This document shows, piece by piece, positions 1 to 9,984 of a stretch of DNA of 64,000 nt. Each line of letters opens with the position of its first letter. Position 1 is the stretch's first letter. The notes beneath the pieces are model-generated. The model ran no database searches. It had not been told where the DNA came from and saw only the letters and a program-made list of their open reading frames with translations. A program made the translations under genes and the position numbers. The DNA comes from Tetragonia tetragonoides (taxonomy: Eukaryota > Streptophyta > Magnoliopsida > Caryophyllales > Aizoaceae): positions 10,974,001 through 11,038,000 of the forward strand of contig CM076146.1 of the NCBI GenBank assembly GCA_038025085.1, read 5' to 3'.

Positions 1-650
1 ATATTTCTCCTTGAGACCTCTCCAAGGATGCATGTTGGGTAAGCCATCCAGTAAGAGTTCTACCCAGAAACCTTTGTGTATCCTCGTACGATTCTCATAT
101 TTGTAACGCTCGATCACAGTGTACGCACGATGGATGTAGGCACGGATGTCATGTAGCTCGGCATCAGTGGCAAAGAAAGGCTCCACGGGAGGAGACACAT
201 CAGTAGGAGGCGAAGGAGGTACTTGCCGCTTGCATCACCAATATCCTCTAAGTCTGGCATGCTAGGTGAATCAGGGACTCCAGCTCCATACTCAAATCGC
301 ATCTCGAGATCCACAAAGTTAGGCTCAACGCTTGGCTCGTCAGCAGGAGCATTGTCAGCCTCAGGTTCGGACTCAGTAGGTTCCTCATCAGACTCAGAAT
401 CCTCGTTAGCTTCCAAGTCATGGTTAAGATCGATTGGCACGTCGTTATCACGATCACCATGCGCGGGTTGATCCACCTCATGCTCGTGTGCGCCATTATC
501 GTGCGCCACAGGCTCGTGTGCGGCCTCGTCTTGCGTTGGTTTGCTATCAAAGATATGCACGTATTCCACCTCGTTCTCAGATTCAACGATCATCGCTCGT
601 GGTTTTCTACCTCTGGTCGATTTCATCGCAGTCAAACGAGTAATTGCCAT
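1..650 (-). pseudogene. 5' end of gag-region ORF of the outer element, frameshifted
   Basis: Minus-strand ORF starting at an ATG at 650, about 175 bp inside the primer site, as expected for the first ORF of the outer element. It begins MAITRLTAMKSTRGRKPRAM and is then very acidic (runs of D and E) up to residue about 140. A one- or two-base frameshift near 228-232 is likely. After it, another minus frame stays open to the window edge, reading roughly PPSPPTDVSPPVEPFF and later RGLKEKY, which is better protein sequence than the nominal tail. I recognise no domain. A gag or pre-gag protein is inferred from position only. Confidence 0.45.
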
Positions 651-827
651 CTACAAAAGGGCAATCAAACAATAAGGAGATTTAAATCACAATTAAGGTG
701 ATTTCAAGTAATTCCTAACTTCTAGGACTACTACGCTCAACGGTTTAATTACATTTTGTTTTCCCCAAAATGAAACTAATCTTTATTAATTTCATTTATT
801 AAACCTATGCAACCTTTTAAACCAAGG

Positions 828-839
828 GCTCTGATACCA
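828..839 (-). other. Primer binding site, initiator tRNA-Met type
   Basis: On the minus strand this reads TGGTATCAGAGC, the usual complement of the 3' end of plant initiator tRNA-Met. It lies 2 bp inside the LTR end at 842. It sets the orientation (minus) and the inner border of the LTR. Confidence 0.85.
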
Positions 840-841
840 TT

Positions 842-1402
842 TGTAACACCCACGAATTCGCAATGATTTCCAGGGAACTATCGACGTCGCTATACACGAC
901 TCGACACAGCTGAACCATCCCAAACCCAAGGGTTTCTACTGCAACATTTATCGCTAAGGAATAAATGCTAAGCAGAAAGAAAAGCTAGGTATCAAAGGAA
1001 GCATCCAAACAAACTAACATTAATATCAGAGTTGTCTATCAAGTGAACTTAAGTCCATTAAAGTATTATTACAACTTTGCCTTCGAGGGCACAAACCAAA
1101 AATCCCATAATCCAAAAGAAATAATAAGTTTAGAGAACAAGTCCACAATTAAACTCCAAAGCTACATGTCCTCACTCAACAACACCTGCACTTTGGTTTC
1201 CGTGACGGAAACAAGGTACAGAAGAAAAGAGAAGAAACAAAAGAAATAAAAATCAGATAAACTGAACAAACGTCGTCCATACCCAGTAAACACACTTTCG
1301 CAAACCTTACCTGGGTTTTAGAAGAATCATTGAAATTCATTTGCTTGTACAACTACTCATACAATCAAGCACACGCATACTCAATATTCAATTACATGCA
1401 AT
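842..1402 (-). repeat. LTR of the outer element, part 1 (primer-site side)
   Basis: First part of the split LTR, from TGTAACACC at 842 to the GCAAT target duplicate at 1398-1402. It continues at 16758 after T1. The combined LTR is about 2.6 kb. No coding sequence is supported here; small ORFs such as 1043-1249 look like chance. Confidence 0.7.
1398..1402. other. Target site duplication of T1, left copy (GCAAT)
   Basis: GCAAT directly precedes the TGTAGGCTACC end of T1 and is repeated at 16753-16757 directly after its TGTCTACA end. The five-base direct repeat is the usual Ty3/gypsy footprint and fixes both borders of T1. Confidence 0.9.
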
Positions 1403-2249
1403 TGTAGGCTACCGTACTTTTATCCCCTTTTTCGCCCACTTTTTCCTTTGGGTTTCCGGGCAGCCTGGGAGAGCGCGGTCGTTCGGGTTTTCGTGAACCT
1501 TTGAATGCGAATGCACATTAAGATTTTTCTTTTGCACTAAGGACATGATTAAAATTGTCGAAAGTCGCCACCAAATTTAAGGTAATTTGGAAACCTTGGA
1601 ATCAAGTCGATAGTTTAGAAAGACGTCAACTCCATTCCTGTGCACCCCATTCCCTATTGGGGAGATTGATTTCATAAATGAGTTCGGGGGCGTGAGTACG
1701 AGCTAGGAAGGTGTTAGGCACCCAACTCGCCCGTTGACAACAACGGCCTTTACTAATTGATTCAATTTCATTATTAATGCTATGGTTCCAAACAAGGTTC
1801 AATGTGTCCAAATTCCTAGTTTTAACTAAAGGGTTGAACAAATATTATTATTGTGACGACTCTTAACAATTTATCAAATTACATGCTTGTATTGCTAAAA
1901 TCGATAAATATGCTAAAACCTGCAAGTTAGAAGACAAACCAATAATTCATCCACCAATCCACAATAACAAAATTAAAACAATATTCATTCATCCATTAAT
2001 TAGGCTTAATACAAGCTCTTTTGCTCAAAACGCGCCATGCATGTACATACCACATAAACCAAAATCGTTTGTAATAACAAGCAATATAATGATTTATCAA
2101 AAACCCTTAGGTTGGATTACCTAGATGCTCACAATGAACTTATTGGGTAATAATGCTTGAATTCATGCTCTTGATGAAGTGTGAGGGTTTATTTTGTGGT
2201 GTTAGGGCTAACATAAAGAAGGAGTAGGGTCAGAATTTCTAGTTTAATA

Positions 2250-2328
<79 letters not shown>
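2250..2328. repeat. (GA)n microsatellite in T1 3' LTR
   Basis: About 79 bp of nearly pure GA. It lies downstream of the LTR TATA box on the minus strand, so it would be a CU-rich tract in the transcript leader. The matching tract in the 5' LTR is at 16056-16135. Confidence 0.95.
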
Positions 2329-2331
<3 letters not shown>

Positions 2332-2410
2332 TCAACCAAAAGACCAACCATTCAGAGAGAATGTCCAACCTCTCAAATTCCCAACCTCTTCAACTGAACC
2401 CTAAGGTTTG

Positions 2411-2422
2411 TTTATATATAAG
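2411..2422 (-). promoter_or_regulatory. TATA box of T1 LTR (3' copy)
   Basis: Minus strand reads CTTATATATAAA. It lies between the palindrome array (2507-2566) and the GA tract, the order expected for U3 enhancer, TATA box and leader. The 5' LTR copy at 16219-16228 is a weaker TTCTATAAAC. Confidence 0.6.
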
Positions 2423-2506
2423 AGGGGGAGCTATCAGAGGTTGGCACGGAAATCGAGATGGGCCTGGAATTCGCCGTCCGCCAGAAAAGGTCCAGGCGAC
2501 CATACA

Positions 2507-2566
2507 AGCGGCTGAGCTGGCAGGACAAGCGGTCAAGCCGCTTGAACCTGGAGCGGCATGCTTGTA
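2507..2566. promoter_or_regulatory. Palindrome array in T1 3' LTR, shortened
   Basis: Units of the AGCGG...CCGCT palindrome start at 2507, 2528 and 2552. The 2528 unit, AGCGGTCAAGCCGCT, is the clearest. Two units present in the 5' LTR array (16365 and 16386) are missing, as if lost by slippage between units. Confidence 0.75.
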
Positions 2567-3064
2567 TATGCGCCTAACGTGCTTTTCACGTGGGGGAGGC
2601 TTTTTCGAGGGGGTCCCCACGGGTTTGACTGAGTTCCCTTGTTTGATCAAGGGTTGAATCATGGGTTTGGGTTTCCTTTCGGGCCCTTAGGTTCAAAGAG
2701 GCCTATCTCTCAGTGTTGGACTCCAATTAAATTGAGTCCAACTGGTTTGGATCACCTGTACAAAAGGCTTGCACTAGTTAATTCAAATGAACTGGGCTAA
2801 TCATCAGAGCAATTATTCTCGCAACCCAATTTCGAGCAAAATCCAATCCTTTCATCATCTGGTTTTTATGGGGACTTATTATAGACACAATTTTTGGTGT
2901 CTATAGAACCCCTACTTTGGCCGAGCTCGAATAGAGCGAAGGTCAAAGTATTCATGTGACAATTCCTGCAATAAAACAGGAAAACTGAGTGAGGTGACAA
3001 TCAGTTAAAGATAAACAATCATTTTTAGAGTAATAAATTTCCAGGTTTATTTGACCGACAGTTT

Positions 3065-3936
3065 GACCCTATGCTGTAGGTGACACAATAAAAATCCTTC
3101 GATTATTAGTCGAACGGAGAGACCCTTTCGGTTATTAGTCGAACGGAGACACCTATGATGTAGGTCACACAATAAAAATCCTTTGCTTTTTAGTCGAAGG
3201 GGACCCTATGCTGTAGGTGACACAATAAATGTCCTTCGATTTTCAGTCGAAGGGGAACCCTATGCTGTAGGTCACACAATAAATGTCCTTCGGTTTTCAG
3301 TAGAAGGGGAACCCTGTGCTGTATGTTACACAGTAAATGTCCTTCGATTTTAAGTCGAAGGGGAACCCTATGCTGTAGGCTACACAATAAATGTATTTCG
3401 TTAGAAATAAGATAAAAGATAAAATCCTTCGATTTTCAGTAGAAAGGGACCCTATGCTGTAGGTCACACAATAAATGTCCTTCGATTTACAGTAGAAGGG
3501 GAACCCTGTGCTATAGGTTACACAATAAAAATATTTCGTTAGAAATAAGATAAAAGATAAAAATCCTTTGATTTTTAGTCGAAGGGGACCTTATGCTGTA
3601 GGTCACACAATAAATGTCCTTCGATTTTCAGTCGAAGGGGAACCCTGTGTCGTAGGTTACACAATAAAAGTATTTCGTTAGAAATAAGATAAGAGATAAA
3701 AATCCTTCGATTTTTAGTCGAAGGGTGACCCTGTGCTGTAGGTCAAACAAAAAACGTCCTTCGATTTTCAGTCGAAGGGGAACCTTGTACTGTAGGTTAC
3801 ACAATAAATGTCCTTCGATTTTTAGTCAAAGGGGACCCTTTGCTGTAGGTCACACAATAAATGTCCTTCGATTTTCAGTCGAAGGGGGACCCTGTGCTGT
3901 AGGTTACACAATAAAAATATTTCGTTAGAAATAAGA
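3065..3936. repeat. 54-bp tandem repeat (satellite-like) in T1 3' region
   Basis: Tandem copies with a 54-bp period (for example starts at 3231, 3285, 3339 and 3393). Each unit holds a hairpin-forming piece, CCTTCGA-spacer-TCGAAGG, followed by ACCCTATGCTGTAGGTCACACA. From 3393 on, some units are joined by a segment GTATTTCGTTAGAAATAAGAT, giving a higher-order pattern. Open frames across it (3190-3387 minus, 3725-3928 plus) come from the repeat and are not genes. Tat/Ogre elements are known to hold tandem repeats between pol and the 3' LTR. Confidence 0.9.
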
Positions 3937-4151
3937 TGAGTAGTAAAGGGTAATAAAATGTTGCTCAGACCTTAGGTTGGGTGTGAGCCCATGCCATTTA
4001 GCCGAGCTTAAATGTACAAACATGTGGGTTTAAAGTAGTCCTGCTTTCATAAACGGACTTTGGCGCGCAAATAACTGCTATGGGCCTCGCGTGGGGCCCA
4101 CTGATTTTTAACTAATGGCCCATAAAACGCCAGAGCTGAGAAAGTGGGTCA

Positions 4152-4332
4152 GGCGGTCAAGCCGCCACGTCAAGCGGTCGAACCGCTAGGTGGAGCGGCT
4201 ACGTCGCTTGGTGGAACGGTTGAACCGCTCAAGCAAACGGTCAAGTCGTTGGGAGTAGCGGCTAAGCCGCGTGGCTTGCGGTTCAACCGCCAGCTGCGCG
4301 ATCTGACCGTCCACATAGGCGGTTTGACCGGC
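4152..4332. promoter_or_regulatory. Array A: nine 15-bp palindromes at 20-21 bp spacing upstream of the antisense PMD gene
   Basis: Palindromic units of about 15 bp start at 4152, 4173, 4194, 4215, 4236, 4257, 4277, 4298 and 4318. Clear examples are AGCGGTCGAACCGCT (4173), AACGGTTGAACCGCT (4215) and AGCGGCTAAGCCGCG (4257). The period is close to two turns of B-DNA, so all units would face the same side. The array ends 24 bp before a TATA-like box and 292 bp before the ATG of the antisense PMD gene. The same unit occurs upstream of the second antisense gene and in the LTRs. Binding by a protein dimer is inferred. Confidence 0.8.
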
Positions 4333-4354
4333 TACTAGGTTTTCCACGGGTTGT

Positions 4355-4365
4355 GCATAAAAATG
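4355..4365 (+). promoter_or_regulatory. TATA-like box of the antisense PMD gene
   Basis: GCATAAAAATG lies 24 bp after array A and about 260 bp before the ATG at 4624. It is not a perfect TATA box. The leader between contains an upstream ATG at 4382 in another frame, open for about 120 codons, which may just be chance. Confidence 0.4.
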
Positions 4366-4623
4366 AAAAGGGGAGGCCGAAATGGGTCATCTTCCCCATT
4401 TCGAGCCTTCTCCTTTCTCTCTCCTCCATTTTTACTCAAGTTTTCAACCTCCATCAAAGCCTCTAGCTCCAAATCTTGAGGCTTTCTTGCTCAAATTCTT
4501 AGTAGAATTTGATTTTGCTAGTTGTTCTTGTGTTTTTGAGTGTCAAAACTCAAAATTGTGTGAATTTGTGAGTTTTGTGAGTTTCACTCAAATTTCCAAA
4601 AACTCCATTTTTGCTCTTCTTCC

Positions 4624-7600
4624 ATGGCTCCTAAACTTAGAGGAGGTAGGAAAAGGAAGGGGCAAGAGATTGTCATTCATGAGGCCCCGAATATTTTCAC
4701 TCGGATTTTTGTATTCGGTATACCCCATCACCGGGTGGGTGAGAGCCGGGTAGTCCAGGATGAGTTCACTCGTCATGATTTTCATCCTACCGACCGTTGG
4801 GAGCCCAGCGATCTTGTTTTCAAGAAGAAGGAGTGTTTGGTTACCGTTGGTACCAAATGTCGGGTATGTCGTCGTTTCTTTTATTATTTTTTTTGCTCTT
4901 TTACTCTTAGAAAATCATGTGTAGGCAAACATAGAACTTTTAGGTTGAGAACTATAGTGTAGCTAAATGTGGAAAAACCAATTTGCGTGAAATTGTTTTT
5001 CTTGCTAATTTGTGAATTCCCGTAGGTTTCTTATATTATATATATTTTTTCATGTGAAGAATGAATTTGCGTGAAATTCATCTTTAATGGTGGAAAATAA
5101 ATTTGTATGAAATTTATTCTCGTTGCAATTATCATATATTTTTTGTGAAAATAAACTTGAGTGAAGTTTATTTTTGTTGTGGTGGTAGATATTTTTTGAG
5201 TACATTTGTGAAGAATAAACTTGTGTGAAATTTGTTCTCTTTAAAATTTACTCTTGTCACATTGGTTTAGCTAAAATGCTAAATTTTACAAGTTGTAAAA
5301 ATTTAGGACTAAACCTGAGACTGGTAGTTGTTACTAGGATCACGTAGCTAATTGTCTTGCAAATATTGTGTTGTATAGGATATCGACACCACCATGCGGG
5401 GTTATGGTAGCCTTTCGGGTATCAAGAAAGCTCGTAGGTACGTTACTCCTTCGGTCGACGCTATTGTGGAGCGTTGTGGCGTCGGTCACTTTTTAGCGTC
5501 CATCGCTTTTGCGGAGCGCTCCGACCACTTGCTTGTTAGAGATCTTGCGGAGCGGTACTGGGATACTACCAGTACTTTTCATTTTCCTATGGGTGAGATC
5601 ATGATCACCCCTTTCGAGTTTGGTCTCATTTTCTGGCTCCCTTGCACCGGCACTCCTATCACTTATGGAGACGTGAGTAGGGAGGTTATAGTGGAAATGT
5701 TTGGCCTTTCTGGGGCCAACTGGGATAGTAAGGAGTACGGCCGGACTGACGTTATGGTCCAATTCTTGACCAACCCGAGGAAGTTGAATAAGGTCACGGT
5801 GGAGCAGCACGCTCGCCTTTTGTTGGCTTATTTTCTAGCTTGTTCCTTCTTTTTGGATAAAGCTACTAGGTACCATGTTCGCTATTTCCCGTCCTTGCGG
5901 GATATAGAGAGAGTTGAAGAGTACAATTGGGGTCTTACCGCATACTCCTGTCTTCTTCGATGTTTGAGGCAGTCCAGCCGCCTCAGTGGGGAGGAGGGCG
6001 CGTCTCGCATCTCCCTAGTCGGTTATTTAAAGGTTATGGAGGTAATTTCCTTCTACCCTTCTTATACTTTGTGTTTTTGGCTTTTTACTAATAACTTGTG
6101 TCTAATCCATGTGCTTTGCACGTCTTAGATTTGGTTTTATGAGCTTTTTTCCGAACTTGCCCCTCTACTCAGGACAGGGACTTTGTCCTTTTCAGCGATG
6201 CAGACCTCGAAGGGACGGACATCTTGCCCATTTACTACGCTGCACGCCCTTAGGGAGGCGTTATATCCCTTGACCGCTCAGGATGTAAGTAATTAACCTT
6301 TGTGCCTCTTTCGTCCTTTTATCCTTCTGTATGCTCAATCTTTGCTTTTGTAGGTCGACTGGTTTTCCTGGACGGATTACCTCTCGGGTCTGTCGGACAG
6401 ATTTTTGGGTGCTCGGGAGTATGACCATAGGAAGATCCTTATTGAGGGTCCCTTCGGTTTTGAGTGGTTTTTGGGAGAGAGACTGATTAGGCAGACTTTC
6501 TCCAACCTTCCGGCCCCAAGGATTCCTTTGGATCCTCCGGATTCCATGCTTTATGTTTGTCACCTTACTGTGGAGCAGGTAAGGACGGCTACTGTTGGGG
6601 CAAATGCCCTTGAGTATTTGCTTCCGGCTGATCTTGAGGTGGATCTCATGGTGGCATATACTGATTTTGTTGAGGCTCGGTTGTGCCCCAACTTTTCTAC
6701 CGACCCGGTAAATAATGTACTTTGTTTCCTAATTTCGTTTGGTAATTTAGAAATATGTCTAGTATTTTTGGGTCCTTGTAGAGTGTTGCGAGTTCTTCGT
6801 CGTCTCATTCGACCGCTTCCTCTCCGCGCCCTACTCTCCCTTCTATGTCGATGACTTCTACAGGAGCGGATGGATCACCTGAGGTTCTCTTGATTCCTGA
6901 GTTTCATGATCCCGATGAGGAGGTTGAGGGATTGCTTCTACCAGCTGGTTGTAGGGGGGTAAGTGAGAATCCATTGTAACTTGCAATGTTTCCTTTGTTT
7001 TTATACTGACTCTTTTATTTTACGTGCACAGTTGGATGCTGCGGAGGCGCGGAAGATCTATAGAGGCATGCGGGCCTTTAAGAATTGGTTTTCCAGGTTC
7101 GCGTCTCGGAGTGTATGCACGAGTCGTCGGTCCAACGTTCGAGATGTATGTTCATTTCAAGTATAGTGCTCGATTTGAATTTTTGTAATTTTCTGACCTT
7201 GAACTTATTTCGCAGCCTGTTCCCGTGGTGAGGCCTCCCAGGCCTTCAGTTATTCGTACTCCGGAGTCGATGTCTACACCGCAGCGTCCTCCTCCTAGGC
7301 AGGAGAGTACAGAGGTGCGTCAGGGGACGCCTCGAGCTAGAGTGGATACGGGGAATCCATCCCAAGTGCCTTATCTTCCGCAGTGGCCTACACCGCCTCC
7401 CTATATGAGGTATCCGGGCTATCATATGCCCATGTATCCTCCAGTCCCTCCAAGGGGTTCTTGGAGTCAGGAGAGTACGGGGTATGGCGGCTATCCCGAC
7501 ATGTCGGCGCCACCGCGTCATTCACTGGATCCCGCTTACCTGACGTGTTCATTATTTGTTTTTGACCCTAGAGCTTGGGCGATGTCTCAGCCCGGTCCTT

Positions 7601-7674
7601 TAGGTGCTCCATCATCGAGTGGACCCGGAGAGTTGTCTCAGGCGGGTCCGAGTACTGGCGAAGATGGCCACTGA
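4624..7674 (+). CDS. Antisense plant mobile domain (PMD, aminotransferase-like) protein of T1, seven exons, intact
   Basis: Exons: 4624-4863, 5379-6041, 6129-6284, 6354-6707, 6782-6958, 7032-7145, 7216-7674. Every intron (515, 87, 69, 74, 73 and 70 bp) begins GT, ends AG and is phase 0; the frame is open for 720 residues. Residues 1-80 are basic at the start (RGGRKRKG). Residues about 81-350 read as a plant mobile domain: FHFPMGEIMITPFEFGLIFW, then RYHVRYFPSLRDIERVEEYNW, then IWFYELFSELAPLL. Residues 354-471 end in a conserved-looking block; the tail (from 472) is rich in S, P, G and Y. In plants, PMD proteins of the MAIN/MAIL1 type act in the nucleus in silencing and genome stability, and PMDs are also carried by transposons. 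The exact role here is unknown. The introns survive because the element RNA is antisense to them. Confidence 0.85.
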
Positions 7675-8210
7675 TATTTGTTGTAGTGCATTTCGAACTT
7701 TCGGGCTTGTATTAAACCTGCTATAAATTTTTTCATTTTATTCACGCACAAAATTATATCATGCAAATGCCCATATGTGAACTTAATCAACTAATTTCCG
7801 AGTGGAAAATCATAAATTACGATATTCGAGAATTTAGGATTCTCGAGAATTTAGCACATTTGGGGTACGCCTTCCCCTAAAATACAAAATAAAGTAAAGA
7901 AAAGTAAAAACTAGAAAAAGATAATTAAAAGGGGAAAATATTAATAAAGGAAATAAAGAAATCAGAAAATAAAAGGAATAAAAGTGGAACTTGATAATCA
8001 AAATAAAAAGAAGGAAAGAAAATAAAAAGGGAATAAATAGAAAAGTGGCATGAGCCAAAATTAAGGTAAGAAAAATATAAGGAAAGACATCCAAAATCTG
8101 TCCAAGTGGGAGTTAGGAAAGTAGTGCCCGGTCAAACGGTGGGGTCGGTTGGACTGAGGTCTCTCGCGAAATAGCACACCAGGCGCCTATACAGAGTGAT
8201 TACTAGAGCT
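7675..8210. other. Spacer between the two antisense genes, purine-rich on the plus strand
   Basis: No gene is supported. From about 7876 to 8090 the plus strand is almost only A and G with few pyrimidines (AAATAAAGTAAAGAAAAG and similar). The minus-strand frame 7834-8094 is a low-complexity shadow of this (F, L, I rich). The 3' end of the PMD transcript should fall near 7680-7760. Confidence 0.6.
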
Positions 8211-8330
8211 CCTAGCGGCTGTGCTAGAGCTCTAGCACATGCCGCTTGGGCTTGCGGTTTGGCCGCTTGCTGGAGCGGCTAAGCCGCTCGTCCTAGCGGC
8301 TAAGCCGTCTGGACTAGCTGCGAGGCCGCC
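8211..8330. promoter_or_regulatory. Array B: palindrome array upstream of the second antisense gene
   Basis: Full units start at 8253, 8274, 8295 and 8316, exactly 21 bp apart (8274 is AGCGGCTAAGCCGCT, a perfect inverted repeat around its centre). Half units (AGCGGCT at 8214, GCCGCT at 8241) extend it to the left. Between them lies a perfect 20-bp palindrome, TGTGCTAGAGCTCTAGCACA (8220-8239). The array ends 64 bp before the TATA box at 8394 and 143 bp before the ATG at 8473. It matches array A and the LTR arrays in unit and period. Confidence 0.8.
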
Positions 8331-8393
8331 TGGCCGCTTTTTTGTCGGTTGTCTGAATTTCCTTAATTTTTCGACGAGAATCCACCCGTAGCC

Positions 8394-8402
8394 TCTATAT
8401 AG
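8394..8402 (+). promoter_or_regulatory. TATA box of the second antisense gene
   Basis: CTATATAGT lies 71 bp before the ATG at 8473 and 64 bp after array B, a normal plant promoter layout. Confidence 0.6.
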
Positions 8403-8472
8403 TTGGGTTTCTTTCTCTTTTTTCTCACCACTTGCCTTGAGCCCCTAGAGAGAGAAAGCTTGGTTGGCTTCC

Positions 8473-9984
8473 ATGACCGTAGAGGAGAGGTTAGAGCTTA
8501 CTCCCTTCCACCTTAATGCCTTCTTTAACCTCAAACAAGTTAAGATTTTGTGGGACTTTCTTCATGCTTCCATTGAATTTTGGGACCCTGAGTTCCATGT
8601 CTTCCGTTTTGGTGCTCATGAGATGTGCCCTTTGGTGGAGGAGTTCTTCGATATCATTGGCTTTCCAACCAAAAGCCCTCTCCCCGTTCCTTACTTAAGA
8701 AATGCTTTCGTGGGTGATTTTCAAAGGTACCTCGGGTTGTCTCCCCATCAAGCGGGTCAAGTGCTTAATGGTGAGGATGTTGATCTTGCCAAGCTTGTGA
8801 CTTTCTTCACCTCCAAGGCCTGGGATGTGATGGACATGAGGTACAAGAAACGTGCCTTTGTATTTTGCCTCCTGCATCGTTATTTGTTCATTGGTGGTGA
8901 TGAAGATGCTCTTACTCCCTCCGAAAAGAAGTTGACCATCAACAGGGGCAAAGCTTGCCTTCTTAGGGTGACCGAGCAAATTCAATGGGATAGCTCTCCT
9001 ATGCACTTGGTCGTGGGAGAGACAATCCTTGCTTTAGATAGACTCAAGAGCAATCCTCAAGAGTCCTTCACCGGGAGCCCTTTACTCCTTCATGTAAGTT
9101 TCGTGATAAAGTCTTAATCTTTGTGGATTTAACTTTATTTGGTGAAATTCTCATCTTGTATTGACTTGAATTTTCTTTTGTTGCTTTTGTGTAGATATGG
9201 CTTCAAGAGAGACTCCACTTGCTTGAAGCCCCAATAGACACTAGGAAGTTCCTCCCTAAGCACTTTCCGGCAAGGCACCGAAAGTTCTATGAATCCTCTC
9301 GGGAGGACTGGATAGCATACTTCTATACCAACATCCTACCGGTTTGGTTCGTCCCGTGGCGCCGTACCACCAAGATTGTAGGTTGCAGTTGAGAATGTGC
9401 CCTTTACGATGATCATTGGTTTGTATACCTTGACGTTCTTCTTACCGAACCGCCTCCTTCGCCAATATGGCTTAAGGCAAAGGATTCCGAATGTAGGTTG
9501 TGAACCTTCTTGCCAAAGGCCCTTAACATCCTCCATGGTGTCTAATTGGGAGTGGCACTGGAACCGTTGCCAAGTGTGGACTAAGCCGATATACCCGCAC
9601 TCAAACGGGTTACCTAGCTTTTATGAGGAGTGGATTTGGAGCGGTGATCATCAAGTCAACCAAAGGCTCCTAGAAGAGGAAAAGGAGTTGTTCAAAACCC
9701 GCAAATATGACGAGCCCAATGGTGTAAGGATAACTCCCATTCATAGGCCCTCTAAGCCTTCCAAGCCCCAAATTAAGGGTAAGGGAAAAGGTAAGGCAAA
9801 GGCCCAATCTAAGAAAAGGAAGAATCCGGCCCACTCGGCCAAGCAAGCAGCTCCAATTAGGCCCAATGATCACGAGGCCTCTTCTAGCTATGGTAGGGAA
9901 AGATGGGCTCCAAAAGAACGAATGGAACTCGATGAGCCTAGCGAACCCGTCCTAGAGCCCGAAGTCAAAGACAAGGAGGAGTAG
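8473..9984 (+). pseudogene. Second antisense gene of T1, DUF7745/PMD-like, two exons, one frameshift
   Basis: Exon 1 runs 8473-9093 (donor GTAAGT) and exon 2 9195-9984 (acceptor TGTGTAG), a phase-0 intron of 101 bp. Near 9381 one extra base shifts the frame: the first frame hits TGA at 9390, while the next frame is open to 9984. Without the shift the product would be about 470 residues. Its start (LTPFHLNAFFNLKQVKILWDFL, shortened) and HVFRFGAHEMCPLVEEFF recall the DUF7745 proteins common in plant genomes, distantly like PMD; this is from memory and not checked. Residues near KGKGKGKAKAQSKKRKN look like a nuclear localisation signal. The tail is acidic. The ATG at 8473 is chosen because it follows a TATA box and opens the conserved-looking region. 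Confidence 0.6.

Larger units (their letters stand above)
1403..2905 (-). repeat. T1 3' LTR
   Basis: Plus-strand start TGTAGGCTACC, end GGTGTCTATA (the other LTR ends TGTCTACA). It shares with the 5' LTR the block around 1440-1740, including AGTCGCCACC at 1564 and GTTCGGGGGCGTGAGTACGA. It also has a (GA)n run, a TATA box and a short palindrome array. Compared with the 5' LTR it lacks about 42 bp of the array, equal to two 21-bp units. The minus-strand sequence just upstream of the LTR (AAAGTAGGGGTTC) is a plausible polypurine tract. Confidence 0.88.

Noticed and set aside
3190..3928. Repeat-protein-like frames (LQHRVPLRLKIEGHLL and similar)
   Set aside because: They come from the 54-bp satellite read in frame (54 is a multiple of three) and have no promoter or domain.
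3065..3936. CRISPR-like direct repeats with hairpins
   Set aside because: The units are head to tail without unique spacers, and the sequence is a plant genome.
5493..5810. Minus-strand ORF opposite the PMD exon 2
   Set aside because: Shadow of a strong coding exon; no domain.
7515..7575. Extra intron in the last PMD exon (GTGTTCATT ... CCCTAG)
   Set aside because: It would be about 30 bp, too short for a plant intron, and the exon is open without it.
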